Assembly (NCBI RefSeq): GCF_963667735.1
Contig: NZ_OY763919.1
Span: 1,054,001-1,118,000 of the forward strand
Origin: an uncultured Methanoregula sp.
GTDB taxonomy: Archaea > Halobacteriota > Methanomicrobia > Methanomicrobiales > Methanospirillaceae
Length of the DNA stretch: 64,000 bases
Reading direction: 5' to 3'
The notes below the pieces were generated by a model, which had not been told where the DNA came from, ran no database searches, and saw only the letters and a list, made by a program, of their open reading frames with translations. A program made the translations under genes and the position numbers. Of this stretch, positions 8,592 through 16,220 are shown piece by piece. The number at the start of each line of letters is the position of its first letter. The stretch's first letter is position 1.

Positions 8592-8831
8592 TCACTCTTC
8601 TTGGATTGTCCGGTTGCGGATGGAACATGCGTCCTCCGCAATTGCAAGGTTCATCAGGTAATCATCCACGGATGCGATGACCGACCGGATCTGTGTGCCG
8701 GTTATGGTCGTTCTGATCCGGTCACCCGTTGCGTCTGTTGCCATGCTGCGCAGGTTGTCCGGCCTTAATGCCGCTGCGATGCAGGCTGCTTCCGAATGGA
8801 CGGTCGTAATCGTGCCTTCGATCTGCATCAT
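8592..8831 (-). CDS. pcc1: KEOPS complex subunit Pcc1
   Basis: 79 aa. The pattern GDRIRTTITGTQIRSVIASVDDYLMNLAIAED matches the Pcc1 fold, the dimerisation subunit of KEOPS, which makes N6-threonylcarbamoyladenosine at position 37 of ANN-decoding tRNAs. The start overlaps the DHH phosphoesterase stop (8828) by 4 nt, so translation is coupled. TrmO, which methylates the same t6A base, is encoded 2 kb away (10821-11267). Confidence 0.85.
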   Translation of the reverse strand: MMQIEGTITTVHSEAACIAAALRPDNLRSMATDATGDRIRTTITGTQIRSVIASVDDYLMNLAIAEDACSIRNRTIQEE

Positions 8832-10045
8832 GAGGCAAGCGCCTCCTGCCAGCCTTTCGTGAAGTCGGCTATCCGGTTGCAGGGGATCGTTGCTCCGGCC
8901 CGGAGCAGGTGTCCGCCCCCGGTTCCCCCGCAGGCTTCTGCCAGCTCCCGAACCATGGGCCCGAGGTTTGCAGGGATTCCCTGCAGAGAACGTGCCGAAA
9001 GATGGCAGAATCCCTGGCCCTGTGCAAAGACAAGGACCGGGGATTCGTGCGGGATATCCCGTGAAAGGATATCCGCTACATCGCTGGCGAGCATGGCGCC
9101 CTGCACTTCGTACACCCCGGCTGCACTCTCGTGCTGCCGTGCGCTTTTCACCGCTTCGATGACGCTGACCCGGTGCCGGCGGGTTATCTCCCAGGCTTCC
9201 TCGATCCCGGCAGATGAGCGGAGGCAGAGGGCTGCCCCGATATCGCCGTGGCCGGTCTTGCCGCAGGCATCGATGACCGCTGCAAGGGCATGGGCGTCCT
9301 CGATCACCTCGCGCTGGAGGTGGTAGGTGTCGCCGTAGAATGCCGTCAGGCTTCCGGGCTCTGAGTCGATAACCACCCGCGAGAGTAGGGTATCGAGCCG
9401 TGTCTCGTTTGCACCTTTTGCCTGGTCGCGTGCCTGGTCCAGGATGCCGGTGATGACCGGTTCATTGCCGCTGATGCCGCTGAGGTACGGGCTTGTGGCC
9501 ATGTACCACCGCTCGGTCATGTCCCTCCCCGGCAGCGTAAGCCCCCGGTCCGGAACAATGATCCCATTTGCGATCGCCTCGTTGAAGATCTCGAGGTTCT
9601 TGCCGGCCATTATCTGGCCATCGCCGATGATACCGGGTATCACGAGACCCGCGAGATCGCGGTTGTCCCCGAGCTGCAGGGCAACGTAATATGCGGTGCC
9701 GGCAGCTGAGAGCTCCCGGTCGCCGTCGATTCCTGCGAGGCGCGGGTTGACGTGGAACTCGCCTTCGAAGAGCGGGATGTGGTGATCGACCACCATCGTT
9801 GTCCGGGGCAGGTCTTTTATGCCTGCACCGAGATCGCAGAGGAGGTATGCATCATCGCCGGTGATATCGGCTGCCGTGACTTCCGGGCGGACCCGGAGCC
9901 GGAAGCGGATATTTGACCTGAGCATCGCGTGGCAGAGGATCGAGGCAGCGGCTATGCCGTCTGCGTCGTGGTGAGCGATCACCTCGACAAACTCCTGCCT
10001 CCGGATCTTGGAAGCAACGATCTCTGCGGCGGTTTCAAGCGACAT
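8828..10045 (-). CDS. DHH-family phosphoesterase, RecJ/GAN-like
   Basis: 405 aa. The N-terminal DHH domain carries VIAHHDADGIAAASIL (metal-binding HHDADG) and MVVDHHIP (the DHH motif, about residues 80-85). The C-terminal DHHA1 domain ends in GGTGGGHLLRAGATIP. Archaeal members are single-strand 5'-3' exonucleases; one branch (GAN) associates with GINS and the replicative helicase. Its position between S15 and Pcc1 is conserved in Euryarchaeota and fits an archaeal RecJ-like protein. I cannot tell nuclease from inactive scaffold with certainty, but the metal ligands appear present. Confidence 0.88.
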   Translation of the reverse strand: MSLETAAEIVASKIRRQEFVEVIAHHDADGIAAASILCHAMLRSNIRFRLRVRPEVTAADITGDDAYLLCDLGAGIKDLPRTTMVVDHHIPLFEGEFHVNPRLAGIDGDRELSAAGTAYYVALQLGDNRDLAGLVIPGIIGDGQIMAGKNLEIFNEAIANGIIVPDRGLTLPGRDMTERWYMATSPYLSGISGNEPVITGILDQARDQAKGANETRLDTLLSRVVIDSEPGSLTAFYGDTYHLQREVIEDAHALAAVIDACGKTGHGDIGAALCLRSSAGIEEAWEITRRHRVSVIEAVKSARQHESAAGVYEVQGAMLASDVADILSRDIPHESPVLVFAQGQGFCHLSARSLQGIPANLGPMVRELAEACGGTGGGHLLRAGATIPCNRIADFTKGWQEALAS

Positions 10046-10081
10046 GGGCGGTATTGTGGATGATTGATGACTGATGAATGC

Positions 10082-10540
10082 TTAGCGGGACAGCAGGATT
10101 TCTGCGTTCTCGGGCTTGTACACGAACTCCTTGGGCAGTTTCTTGCTTCCCGTGTAGTACTTTACAAGCCTGCGGATCTTGGACTCCACCAGCTGGAGCT
10201 GGCGCTTGTTGTGCAGGTCCTTCTTGTTCTCGGCAAGGTGCTTCCGGAGCCCCAGTGCCTTGACCATCAGGTCGCGGAGATCCTCGGGAATCTCGGATGC
10301 GGCCTTGTTCTCTCTCAGGATATCCCCGATACGCTTGCCGGTGGCAAGTTTTACGTCAGGAACGCCGTAGCGGTCCCGGAGAACCAGTCCGATCTTTGCG
10401 CTCGATGCGCCTTCCTTTCTCAGATCCAGGATGATCTTCTCGATCGCCTTTGTGTCCGTGTTGGACCACGCGGGTGCCTGTTTCCGGTAGGGGCGCACGG
10501 AGCATGACTTGCCCCTTCTGCGGGCGTGCATTCGTGCCAT
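10082..10540 (-). CDS. rps15: Small ribosomal subunit protein uS15
   Basis: 152 aa, the usual length for archaeal/eukaryal S15 (S13e), with MARMHARRRGKSCSVRPYRK at the N-terminus and the S15 core GLRKHLAENKKDLHNKRQLQLVESKIRRLVKYY. It binds the central domain of 16S rRNA. A clear Shine-Dalgarno site GGAGG (10546-10550) stands 9 nt before the ATG. First gene of the operon; the 5' leader is unusually structured (see 10541-10663). Confidence 0.95.
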   Translation of the reverse strand: MARMHARRRGKSCSVRPYRKQAPAWSNTDTKAIEKIILDLRKEGASSAKIGLVLRDRYGVPDVKLATGKRIGDILRENKAASEIPEDLRDLMVKALGLRKHLAENKKDLHNKRQLQLVESKIRRLVKYYTGSKKLPKEFVYKPENAEILLSR

Positions 10541-10663
10541 GTATGTAGCCTCCTAGATAGACGAGATCGTAAGTCCAGAAAAGTCGAGTATTGGTTACTG
10601 ACTCCCTGTAATCCCAAAGCCTGAAGTTTTGAGGCAGTGCGGTGTCGCACGTCGGACTTACAT
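10541..10663 (-). ncRNA. Structured 5' leader RNA of the rps15 operon
   Basis: On the minus strand the leader opens with GTAAGTCC (10661-10654) and closes with its exact complement GGACTTAC (10576-10569), enclosing about 77 nt. Inside are GTGCG-ACAC-CGCAC, a GCCT/AGGC hairpin, and GG(A)TTAC pairing with GTAACC; a competing GAGT/ACTC pairing is also possible. A TATA-like box (10671-10683) would place initiation at or just before the 5' arm. The element ends about 18 nt before the S15 Shine-Dalgarno site. This suits an autoregulatory leader (S15 mRNA leaders are known S15 targets in bacteria) or a stand-alone small RNA. Structure is read by eye only. Confidence 0.5.
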
Positions 10664-10670
10664 CTGTCAG

Positions 10671-10683
10671 CACATATGAAAAG
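10671..10683 (-). promoter_or_regulatory. Promoter of the rps15 operon
   Basis: Minus-strand CTTTTCATATGTG contains a TATA-like core about 15-25 nt upstream of the structured leader's first base. No other candidate is closer to rps15. Confidence 0.45.
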
Positions 10684-10787
10684 TGCTTACCATCATTCGA
10701 CGGGAGGTATGATAAGGGTTGCGGAGGTGCAAACACGGGACTGCAGGTCTGATGGGAAGTATAATCCCGTGTGCAGGTCGCCATGGG

Positions 10788-10796
10788 TAAATATTA
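10788..10796 (+). promoter_or_regulatory. TATA box of trmO
   Basis: TAAATATTA centred about 29 nt before the trmO ATG, implying a leaderless or nearly leaderless mRNA. No Shine-Dalgarno sequence precedes the ATG, which agrees. Confidence 0.6.
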
Positions 10797-10820
10797 CATC
10801 CCCCTTACATCTCATCACTG

Positions 10821-11267
10821 ATGACTTCTGCACCTATCGAGCTCCATCCTATCGGCTATGTCCGCTCTCCGTACAAGGCCCGGGGGGATGCCCCGCGGCA
10901 GGGCCGCTTTTCTGATACCGTTTCCGAGATCGTGATCGATGAACCGTACCTCCCCGCTCTTCACGGAATTGAGGGGAGGATGCACCTCTGGGTCCTCTGC
11001 TGGTTCGATAGGGCAGATCGTACGGTTCTCCGCGCAGTTCCTCCCGGCAGTGTGGCCGAGAAAGGGGTGTTTGCCATCCGTTCGCCCGACCGGCCGAACC
11101 CTGTCTCGCTCTGCATGGTAGATCTGCTCGGAGTGAACGGCAATATCCTGTCCGTTCGGGGGCTGGACGCGCTGGACGGAACGCCCGTTGTGGATATCAA
11201 GATGTATGCACCCGGAGTTGACTGTATCCAGAGCGATCAGGTTCGCGAAAGTTCCCTTACTCCCTGA
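10821..11267 (+). CDS. trmO: tRNA (t6A37) N6-methyltransferase TrmO
   Basis: 148 aa. IELHPIGYVRSPYKARGDAPRQGR is the characteristic N-terminus of the TrmO/YaeB (UPF0066, TsaA-like) family. GVFAIRSPDRPNPVSLCMVDLLGVNGNILSVRGLDALDGTPVVDIKMY is the conserved core. TrmO uses S-adenosylmethionine to methylate t6A to m6t6A in certain threonine tRNAs through a beta-barrel fold. Monocistronic, with its own TATA box; convergent with the MATE gene. Confidence 0.88.
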   Translation: MTSAPIELHPIGYVRSPYKARGDAPRQGRFSDTVSEIVIDEPYLPALHGIEGRMHLWVLCWFDRADRTVLRAVPPGSVAEKGVFAIRSPDRPNPVSLCMVDLLGVNGNILSVRGLDALDGTPVVDIKMYAPGVDCIQSDQVRESSLTP

Positions 11268-11295
11268 TCGGCTCTAAAAAAGGTTTGCCGCGAAC

Positions 11296-12690
11296 CTACT
11301 GGTTCGCAATCAGCCGGGAGATATAAGCCCGGGCCCAGAGGAAGGCGACTGTGCCCCCGATGATATCCCCGGCAACGATCCCCCACCAGACTCCGTGCTC
11401 ACCGAATCCCAGAACGATACCGAAGAGGTAAGCGAAGATTGCGATGAAAACGAGATTTCGCATAACGCTGATGACCAGCGAGGTCATTCCTTTGCCGGTC
11501 CCCTGGAAGACGGAAGCCGACATGATGCCCGGGGGTACGAACGGGTAGAAGAGGCACATCGTTGCAAGGAACGCCGCGATCTCCGGGGCAAGGTGGGCAC
11601 TGTCCGCCGAGTAGGTGAAGATGAGGGCAATCTGGTGGGCGAAGACGAAGGTGACCGCGCTGATGGCAAGCGAGATTGCAATCCCGAGTGTGATCGAGAA
11701 TGTATGCGCAGTCCGGATCTTCCCGTACTGCCGGGCACCGTAGGCAGCCCCGGCTACCGAGATGACCGAGGTGCCGATTGCAATCAACGGGATGATGGCA
11801 AAGAAGACGACCCGCCAACCGGCCGTGTAGATTGCCACCGCATCGGTTCCTGCCGTTGCAACAAGGAGGGTATTGATGAAGATAGCAAGGATCGCCATGA
11901 GCAGGAACTCGGTGCTGGCAGGAATGCCGACGCCGAGGATATCCCGTGCAGCCTTTCTGTCCCACGAGAACGATTTAAATGAGATAGTGACATAGGTGTC
12001 CCTCTTCCCGATAAACCAGTACAGCATGATAGCGGAGACAACGACAAGTGAGATGATCATACCCCAGGCAGCACCGGCTATGCCCATGCCCGCGGTGTAG
12101 ATGAGCAGGGGATCGAGGACCATGTTCAGGACCGAGGAGGCACCCATGACGTACATGGCCCGCTTGGCATCCCCTTCTGCCCGGAGGATCGCGTACCCGA
12201 TATTGGTGAAGAGGATGAGGGCCATCCCGAGGAAGACGACCTGCCCGTATTCAATGGCAAGGCCCGCGGTCTTTCCTGCACCGAAAAGGTTGACGATGGG
12301 GCCTGTGAGGAGGATGAGCGGGATGGTCAGGACCGCTGAGATGATCAGGGTGATCAGAATAGCGTGGACTGCTGCATTGTCCGCCCCGGCCTTGTCCTTT
12401 GCCCCTATACGACGGGAGATGGCGGACGCCGCTCCTGCCCCAAGCCCGCTCCCGATCCCGATGAGGACCATGAAAAGGGGCGTGATGAATCCTACTGCTG
12501 CAAGGGCATCCGCTCCAAGACCTGCCACCCAGATGGCGTTGACGATGTTGTAGGTGGACATCAGGAACATCGCGATGATCATGGGCCCGGACAGTTTCAC
12601 GATCGCTTTTTTGGGATCTCCCATCAGGAGCGATATCCCCTCTTTCATCTCGTTATCGGCCGGTAATCCGGGTGCATCATCCGTCTGCAT
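11296..12690 (-). CDS. MATE family multidrug efflux protein
   Basis: 464 aa with 12 predicted helices in two homologous halves. PMIIAMFLMSTYNIVNAIWVAGLGADALAAVGFITPL is the typical first MATE helix pair; GSGLGAGAASAISRRIGAKDKAGADN follows in the second loop. It probably exports drugs or metabolites using H+ or Na+. The start at 12690 overlaps the upstream MarR gene by 14 nt; an internal ATG at 12648 would remove the overlap. Pairing with MarR suggests that regulator controls it. Confidence 0.9.
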   Translation of the reverse strand: MQTDDAPGLPADNEMKEGISLLMGDPKKAIVKLSGPMIIAMFLMSTYNIVNAIWVAGLGADALAAVGFITPLFMVLIGIGSGLGAGAASAISRRIGAKDKAGADNAAVHAILITLIISAVLTIPLILLTGPIVNLFGAGKTAGLAIEYGQVVFLGMALILFTNIGYAILRAEGDAKRAMYVMGASSVLNMVLDPLLIYTAGMGIAGAAWGMIISLVVVSAIMLYWFIGKRDTYVTISFKSFSWDRKAARDILGVGIPASTEFLLMAILAIFINTLLVATAGTDAVAIYTAGWRVVFFAIIPLIAIGTSVISVAGAAYGARQYGKIRTAHTFSITLGIAISLAISAVTFVFAHQIALIFTYSADSAHLAPEIAAFLATMCLFYPFVPPGIMSASVFQGTGKGMTSLVISVMRNLVFIAIFAYLFGIVLGFGEHGVWWGIVAGDIIGGTVAFLWARAYISRLIANQ

Positions 12691-13150
12691 GGACCTGATC
12701 TCCGATATTCTGAATGGTCATATGACTGTTCCTCGCAATTCTGCGCATCAGGTTCTCGGCCTGTTCCCGCTCTTCGGCTGAAAGGCCGTTGCTCACCCTG
12801 CTGGCCCATTCCCGTTCAATGGCTATGAGTCTGGGGATGATATCCTCGCCTTTTTCCGTGAGGAAAATCCGGACGGCACGACGGTTGCCGGGATCGACGA
12901 TCCGACTGATGTACCCGGCTGCTTCAAGTTTCCTTGCGGCCCGGGCGATTGTGCCCTTGTCAAGGAAGAAGTGACGGACTAGGTTCTCCTGCATGATATT
13001 CTGTTCGTGGGAGAGGCGCATCAGAACCGGGAACTGGCCGAACGTGAGGCCCAGTGGCCGGAGGCGCTCGTTGAGGAAGATGAACCGCTCCCGGGTGACA
13101 ATGGCGATCACTGCCCCGAACGGAATTTCATCCGGAATGGACTGGCACAT
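12677..13150 (-). CDS. MarR-family transcriptional regulator
   Basis: 157 aa winged-helix protein: helical N-terminus, LGLTFGQFPVLMRLSHEQNIMQENLVRHFFLDKGTIARAARKLEAAGYISR as the helix-turn-helix and recognition helix, and DPGNRRAVRIFLTEKGEDI as the wing. MarR dimers usually repress a neighbouring exporter and release DNA on binding a phenolic or other ligand. It is directly upstream of, and overlaps, the MATE gene. An inverted repeat lies on its own promoter (13186-13201), so autorepression of the two-gene operon is the simplest model. Confidence 0.88.
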   Translation of the reverse strand: MCQSIPDEIPFGAVIAIVTRERFIFLNERLRPLGLTFGQFPVLMRLSHEQNIMQENLVRHFFLDKGTIARAARKLEAAGYISRIVDPGNRRAVRIFLTEKGEDIIPRLIAIEREWASRVSNGLSAEEREQAENLMRRIARNSHMTIQNIGDQVHADG

Positions 13151-13177
13151 AGAGTTTAGTACCTCTGGCAGAGCGGA

Positions 13178-13201
13178 GAGATAAATGTTGTCGATGCAAC
13201 A
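13178..13201 (-). promoter_or_regulatory. Promoter and candidate MarR operator
   Basis: The inverted repeat TGTTG-TCGATG-CAACA (13186-13201) abuts the minus-strand TATA-like ATTTATC about 25-30 nt upstream of the MarR start. A dimer bound there would block TBP/TFB access. The mRNA would be nearly leaderless. Confidence 0.5.
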
Positions 13202-13243
13202 ATTAACTTTCAGACGTCTCCCCGTTATTGAAAAAAGTGGTTC

Positions 13244-14710
13244 TCACCCAAGGAATTTCCGGATATATGCAGCCCGGAGGATCTCGGACTGGAGATCGCG
13301 GGTCCGGTTCTCCCTGAGTGCGTTGAGGATACCATCGGTTACCTCACGATGCTCATCATCCGGGATACAGCCTGCAATCCTCTCAGCAGCAGTTCTCACG
13401 TTTGTGGCAAGGAACGGCGAGCCGGGGTTCATGTACCGGGCTGCATCGGCAAGATCCTGATCGAAGTTCACGTACAGGCTGCGCACGAACGAGAGATCGT
13501 CCGAATCGAGTGCGGAGAGCCCGAGCAGTTCGGGAGGTACGCCGATCGAGTACAGGGATGCGGTGAAGGTGATTGCCCGGGGAAGGGTCATTCCTCCCGT
13601 GCTCCGGGAGTAACCGAAGAGGCCGATATGCAGTTTGCGCTTGCGCCGGCCCGGGATGTGGGTCGCCACCCGGTTTATGATATCGGAGAGCGGTATGAGT
13701 TCTCGGATGTACGCTTCAGTATATTTATCGATGATAACCCGGCATCTCTCCTGATCGAAGACAGGCACCTCGGACACTTCGCGGGTCTCCAGCTGTTTCA
13801 CGGCAGTTTTCACTTCATCAAGGGGGTGATCGTACTTGAAAGCCGATTGTATGGTGAAGGTATGGGCGGACGGGTACTCGGCACCTACCCTGTCAACGGT
13901 ATCGGGCCTCAGGTTGCCCCGGAATGGTGCGGAACCCACGCCGATGATGGGATAGAGTGGGATCCCGCTTGTTTCCTGGAGTGCGGAAAGGTTCATGAGG
14001 GTGATCTTGTTGAGGAGGACCGCGCTTACAAGCCCGTAGTTCATGGCAGGATCCGACCGTGCGAGGAAGACCCGCTGGTACTGCAGGTGTTTGTCCTGGA
14101 GGTAACGGCCCACGGTGACATGTGCCACCTCCATACTTTCCCGGTCCTCGAAGAGGGGGATGACATTGATGTGCCGGGGCGAAAACGTTCCGATCCAGTC
14201 GGCAATCGTCGTGTCACGGCCGCCGAGCCGCTTGTACTGTTTCCCGACAACGAAGTCCGCGTAATACTGGTAGATATTATCGATGGCGGTGTGGGAAGCG
14301 GTCATCGGCAGGATCACTTCGAAGATCGGTGCTATGTCCTCTTTGTAGAAGAGCCGGGCGATGTCGAAGGATCGCGGGATGCTCTCGAGCGTTTCGAGGA
14401 GGATCTTGGCTTCTGCTCTTTCCACCTGCGGGTTTGGCACACGCAGGGTGAGGAAAAGATCCTCGCCAAGCTTATGGCTGCCAAAGAATGCCTGGTACGA
14501 GGTCAGGAGTTTCTTTACTACAAAGTTATCCACCTCTTTTCCTTCGCAGTCCCACATCTGCTCGGTACAGGCCAGATGCGAGTATACATAATAGGCCTCC
14601 CGTATCTCGTCCTCGCCACCCAATTCGGAGGTCTCTGCAAAAAAGGGCACATGCACGTTGTCCGGGTGCTGGGTGCTCATACACTGGGGAATTTTCGGGA
14701 TATCATCCAT
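13244..14710 (-). CDS. ppcA: Phosphoenolpyruvate carboxylase, archaeal type
   Basis: Carboxylates phosphoenolpyruvate to oxaloacetate, feeding the incomplete TCA pathway and amino-acid synthesis. 488 aa, matching the short archaeal PepcA family rather than the roughly 900-aa bacterial enzyme. IPQCMSTQHPDNV at the N-terminus is the family signature; GYSRSTGGMTLPRAITFTASLYSIGVPPELLG and a C-terminal RAAYIRKFLG also fit. ATG 14710 was chosen because family members start MDDIPK- or MS-like just before CMSTQHPDN; the frame can extend to 14770 but that crosses the promoter. Confidence 0.92.
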   Translation of the reverse strand: MDDIPKIPQCMSTQHPDNVHVPFFAETSELGGEDEIREAYYVYSHLACTEQMWDCEGKEVDNFVVKKLLTSYQAFFGSHKLGEDLFLTLRVPNPQVERAEAKILLETLESIPRSFDIARLFYKEDIAPIFEVILPMTASHTAIDNIYQYYADFVVGKQYKRLGGRDTTIADWIGTFSPRHINVIPLFEDRESMEVAHVTVGRYLQDKHLQYQRVFLARSDPAMNYGLVSAVLLNKITLMNLSALQETSGIPLYPIIGVGSAPFRGNLRPDTVDRVGAEYPSAHTFTIQSAFKYDHPLDEVKTAVKQLETREVSEVPVFDQERCRVIIDKYTEAYIRELIPLSDIINRVATHIPGRRKRKLHIGLFGYSRSTGGMTLPRAITFTASLYSIGVPPELLGLSALDSDDLSFVRSLYVNFDQDLADAARYMNPGSPFLATNVRTAAERIAGCIPDDEHREVTDGILNALRENRTRDLQSEILRAAYIRKFLG

Positions 14711-14764
14711 TCCTGTTCTTCCGGGCCCGGGTATTTTTCCCTCGAACGGCCTTTGAAATGTTAT

Positions 14765-14794
14765 CGTCAACCATATTTATTTTTAAGGTTGACG
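14765..14794 (-). promoter_or_regulatory. 8-bp inverted repeat bracketing the ppcA TATA box
   Basis: CGTCAACC (14765-14772) and GGTTGACG (14787-14794) are exact inverted copies with a 14-nt AT-only centre containing the minus-strand TATA element AAATAAATAT. The ppcA start is 55 nt downstream. The layout is that of a repressor site on a promoter. A transcription terminator for the upstream CDF gene is a less likely reading. Confidence 0.55.
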
Positions 14795-14812
14795 AACTCA
14801 TGGCCTGTTATT

Positions 14813-15724
14813 TCAGTCCCTCAATTCCCGGACAACCCGGCAGTCCTCGCACGGGGTGCACTCAAACTCGAGCGTGGAGTGCCCGATCTGGTATTTTTCC
14901 AAGCGCGATCGTATGTCGTCCCGGATCTCTGCAATTCGACGTGTATCGGTCTCGCAGGAGTAGACGTGGGCATCGAGCACATTGATATTGGGGCAGAGCG
15001 TCCAGAAGTGGACATTGTGCACGTTCCCGACGCCGGCAACGGACTCCATGTCCCGGATAACTTCGCCGACATCGATCCCCCGGGGAGCGAACTGGAGGAG
15101 GATCGCAGATGCTTCCCGCAGGATCGAGAAGGACGAGACAAGGATGACGACCGCTATCGCGATGCTGAGGAGGGGATCGACAATGGTCTGTCCGGTCAGG
15201 GCAATCCAGATCGCCGCTGCGATCACTGCAACGGATGAGAGTGTGTCTCCAATGACATGGAGGAATGCGCTTTTCATGTTCAGATCGTGGCTCCCGTGGA
15301 GCATACGGGCAGCGAGGAGGTTTGCCGCAAGGCCGATGATAGCAACACCAAACATGAGCATGCTGTCTACCGGCCGCGGGTGGGCAAACCGTTCAAGCGC
15401 TTCTATGATGATCACACCGCTGACCAGGATCAGGAGAAGCCCGTTTGCCACTGCAGCAGCAATCTCCACCCGGTGATAGCCGAAAGTCCGCCCAGGTGTT
15501 GGTAGTCGTTCAGCGATGATGATCGCCCCGAGGGAGAGGATGAGGGCGATGGTATCCTGGAGCATATGGGCGGCGTCGCCCAGAAGCGAGAGGGAGCCGG
15601 AGAAAAAGCCCCCCAGGATCTCGGCTATGAACACGATTCCTGTAAGGCCGATGGCAAAGCGCAGGGATCGTTTCTTGTCCCTACCACAACGGTGGTTGTG
15701 GCAATCGTCGTGATCAGCGTGCAT
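14813..15724 (-). CDS. Cation diffusion facilitator (Zn2+/Cd2+-type exporter)
   Basis: 303 aa from ATG 15724. The His/Cys-rich N-terminus (MHADHDDCHNHRC) probably binds metal. Six helices follow; metal-site motifs GDAAHMLQD in helix 2 and HVIGDTLSS in helix 5 (HxxxD in both) are the zinc/cadmium type. The C-terminal domain (residues about 210-303) is the ferredoxin-like cytosolic CDF domain and ends with CTPCEDC, another Cys cluster. Divergent from an HxlR regulator, with shared repeats between them. The frame extends to 15811, but the leader would have no helix and crosses the regulator promoter. Confidence 0.9.
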   Translation of the reverse strand: MHADHDDCHNHRCGRDKKRSLRFAIGLTGIVFIAEILGGFFSGSLSLLGDAAHMLQDTIALILSLGAIIIAERLPTPGRTFGYHRVEIAAAVANGLLLILVSGVIIIEALERFAHPRPVDSMLMFGVAIIGLAANLLAARMLHGSHDLNMKSAFLHVIGDTLSSVAVIAAAIWIALTGQTIVDPLLSIAIAVVILVSSFSILREASAILLQFAPRGIDVGEVIRDMESVAGVGNVHNVHFWTLCPNINVLDAHVYSCETDTRRIAEIRDDIRSRLEKYQIGHSTLEFECTPCEDCRVVRELRD

Positions 15725-15736
15725 GGTATATGTCCG

Positions 15737-15796
15737 GTAGGTAGTATTTTTTTGATACCCGATAAACAGAAACGTAACCGGCAACGTAGGTAGTAT
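15737..15796. promoter_or_regulatory. Divergent CDF/HxlR promoter with direct repeats
   Basis: GTAGGTAGTAT occurs exactly twice, at 15737-15747 and 15786-15796, 49 bp apart (about five helical turns). The first is followed by T7 and GATACC, so GGTAGTAT/GATACC also gives an imperfect inverted pair. The second ends 3 nt before the HxlR ATG. These are good candidates for binding sites of that regulator. Confidence 0.5.
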
Positions 15797-15798
15797 CC

Positions 15799-16206
15799 AT
15801 GAAGGAACCACATCACGGACATAACGAGCTCTGCCTCTGCCCGCTCACCGGACTCCTGGATGTCGTGGCAAAAAAATGGTCGCTCCTCATCATCGCGCTC
15901 CTCGGGAATGAAGGTGAGAAGGGCTTCAATGAGCTCAAAAGGGAACTGGGATGCATCTCGCCAAAACCGCTCTCGGATACGCTCAAGAACCTGGAGAAAG
16001 AAGGGCTTGTCAAACGGACTATCCTTAATACCACTCCACCTTCTGTGAAATACAACCTGACTTCTGACGGCTGGGAACTGCGTGGCTATCTCGTCCCGAT
16101 GCTACGGTGGGTTTCGAAGAGGGGCGGGGACACCGGGACCTGCTGCCCGATCCGTTCGGATGAGGCCGGGCCGGAACCTGTAAAAGAGAGAAAACCCCAG
16201 CACTAA
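15799..16206 (+). CDS. HxlR-family transcriptional regulator
   Basis: 135 aa winged-helix regulator. CPLTGLLDVVAKKWSLLIIALLGNEGEKGFNELKRELGCISPKPLSDTLKNLEKEGLV is the HxlR core with the usual conserved Cys before 'P'. CLCP near the N-terminus, a further Cys in the helix-turn-helix and CCP near the C-terminus give several Cys, plus His at the N-terminus (HHGH). Being divergent from a zinc-type CDF exporter, it may sense metal or thiol stress; this is inference. The ATG lies 3 nt after the second promoter repeat, so the transcript is probably leaderless. Confidence 0.88.
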   Translation: MKEPHHGHNELCLCPLTGLLDVVAKKWSLLIIALLGNEGEKGFNELKRELGCISPKPLSDTLKNLEKEGLVKRTILNTTPPSVKYNLTSDGWELRGYLVPMLRWVSKRGGDTGTCCPIRSDEAGPEPVKERKPQH

Positions 16207-16220
16207 GACGGGAATTTCTC

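Noticed and set aside
10058..10080. C/D box small RNA (TGATGA and CTGA words)
   Set aside because: The words are too close for guide regions and lie in a 36-bp gap between genes; likely chance.
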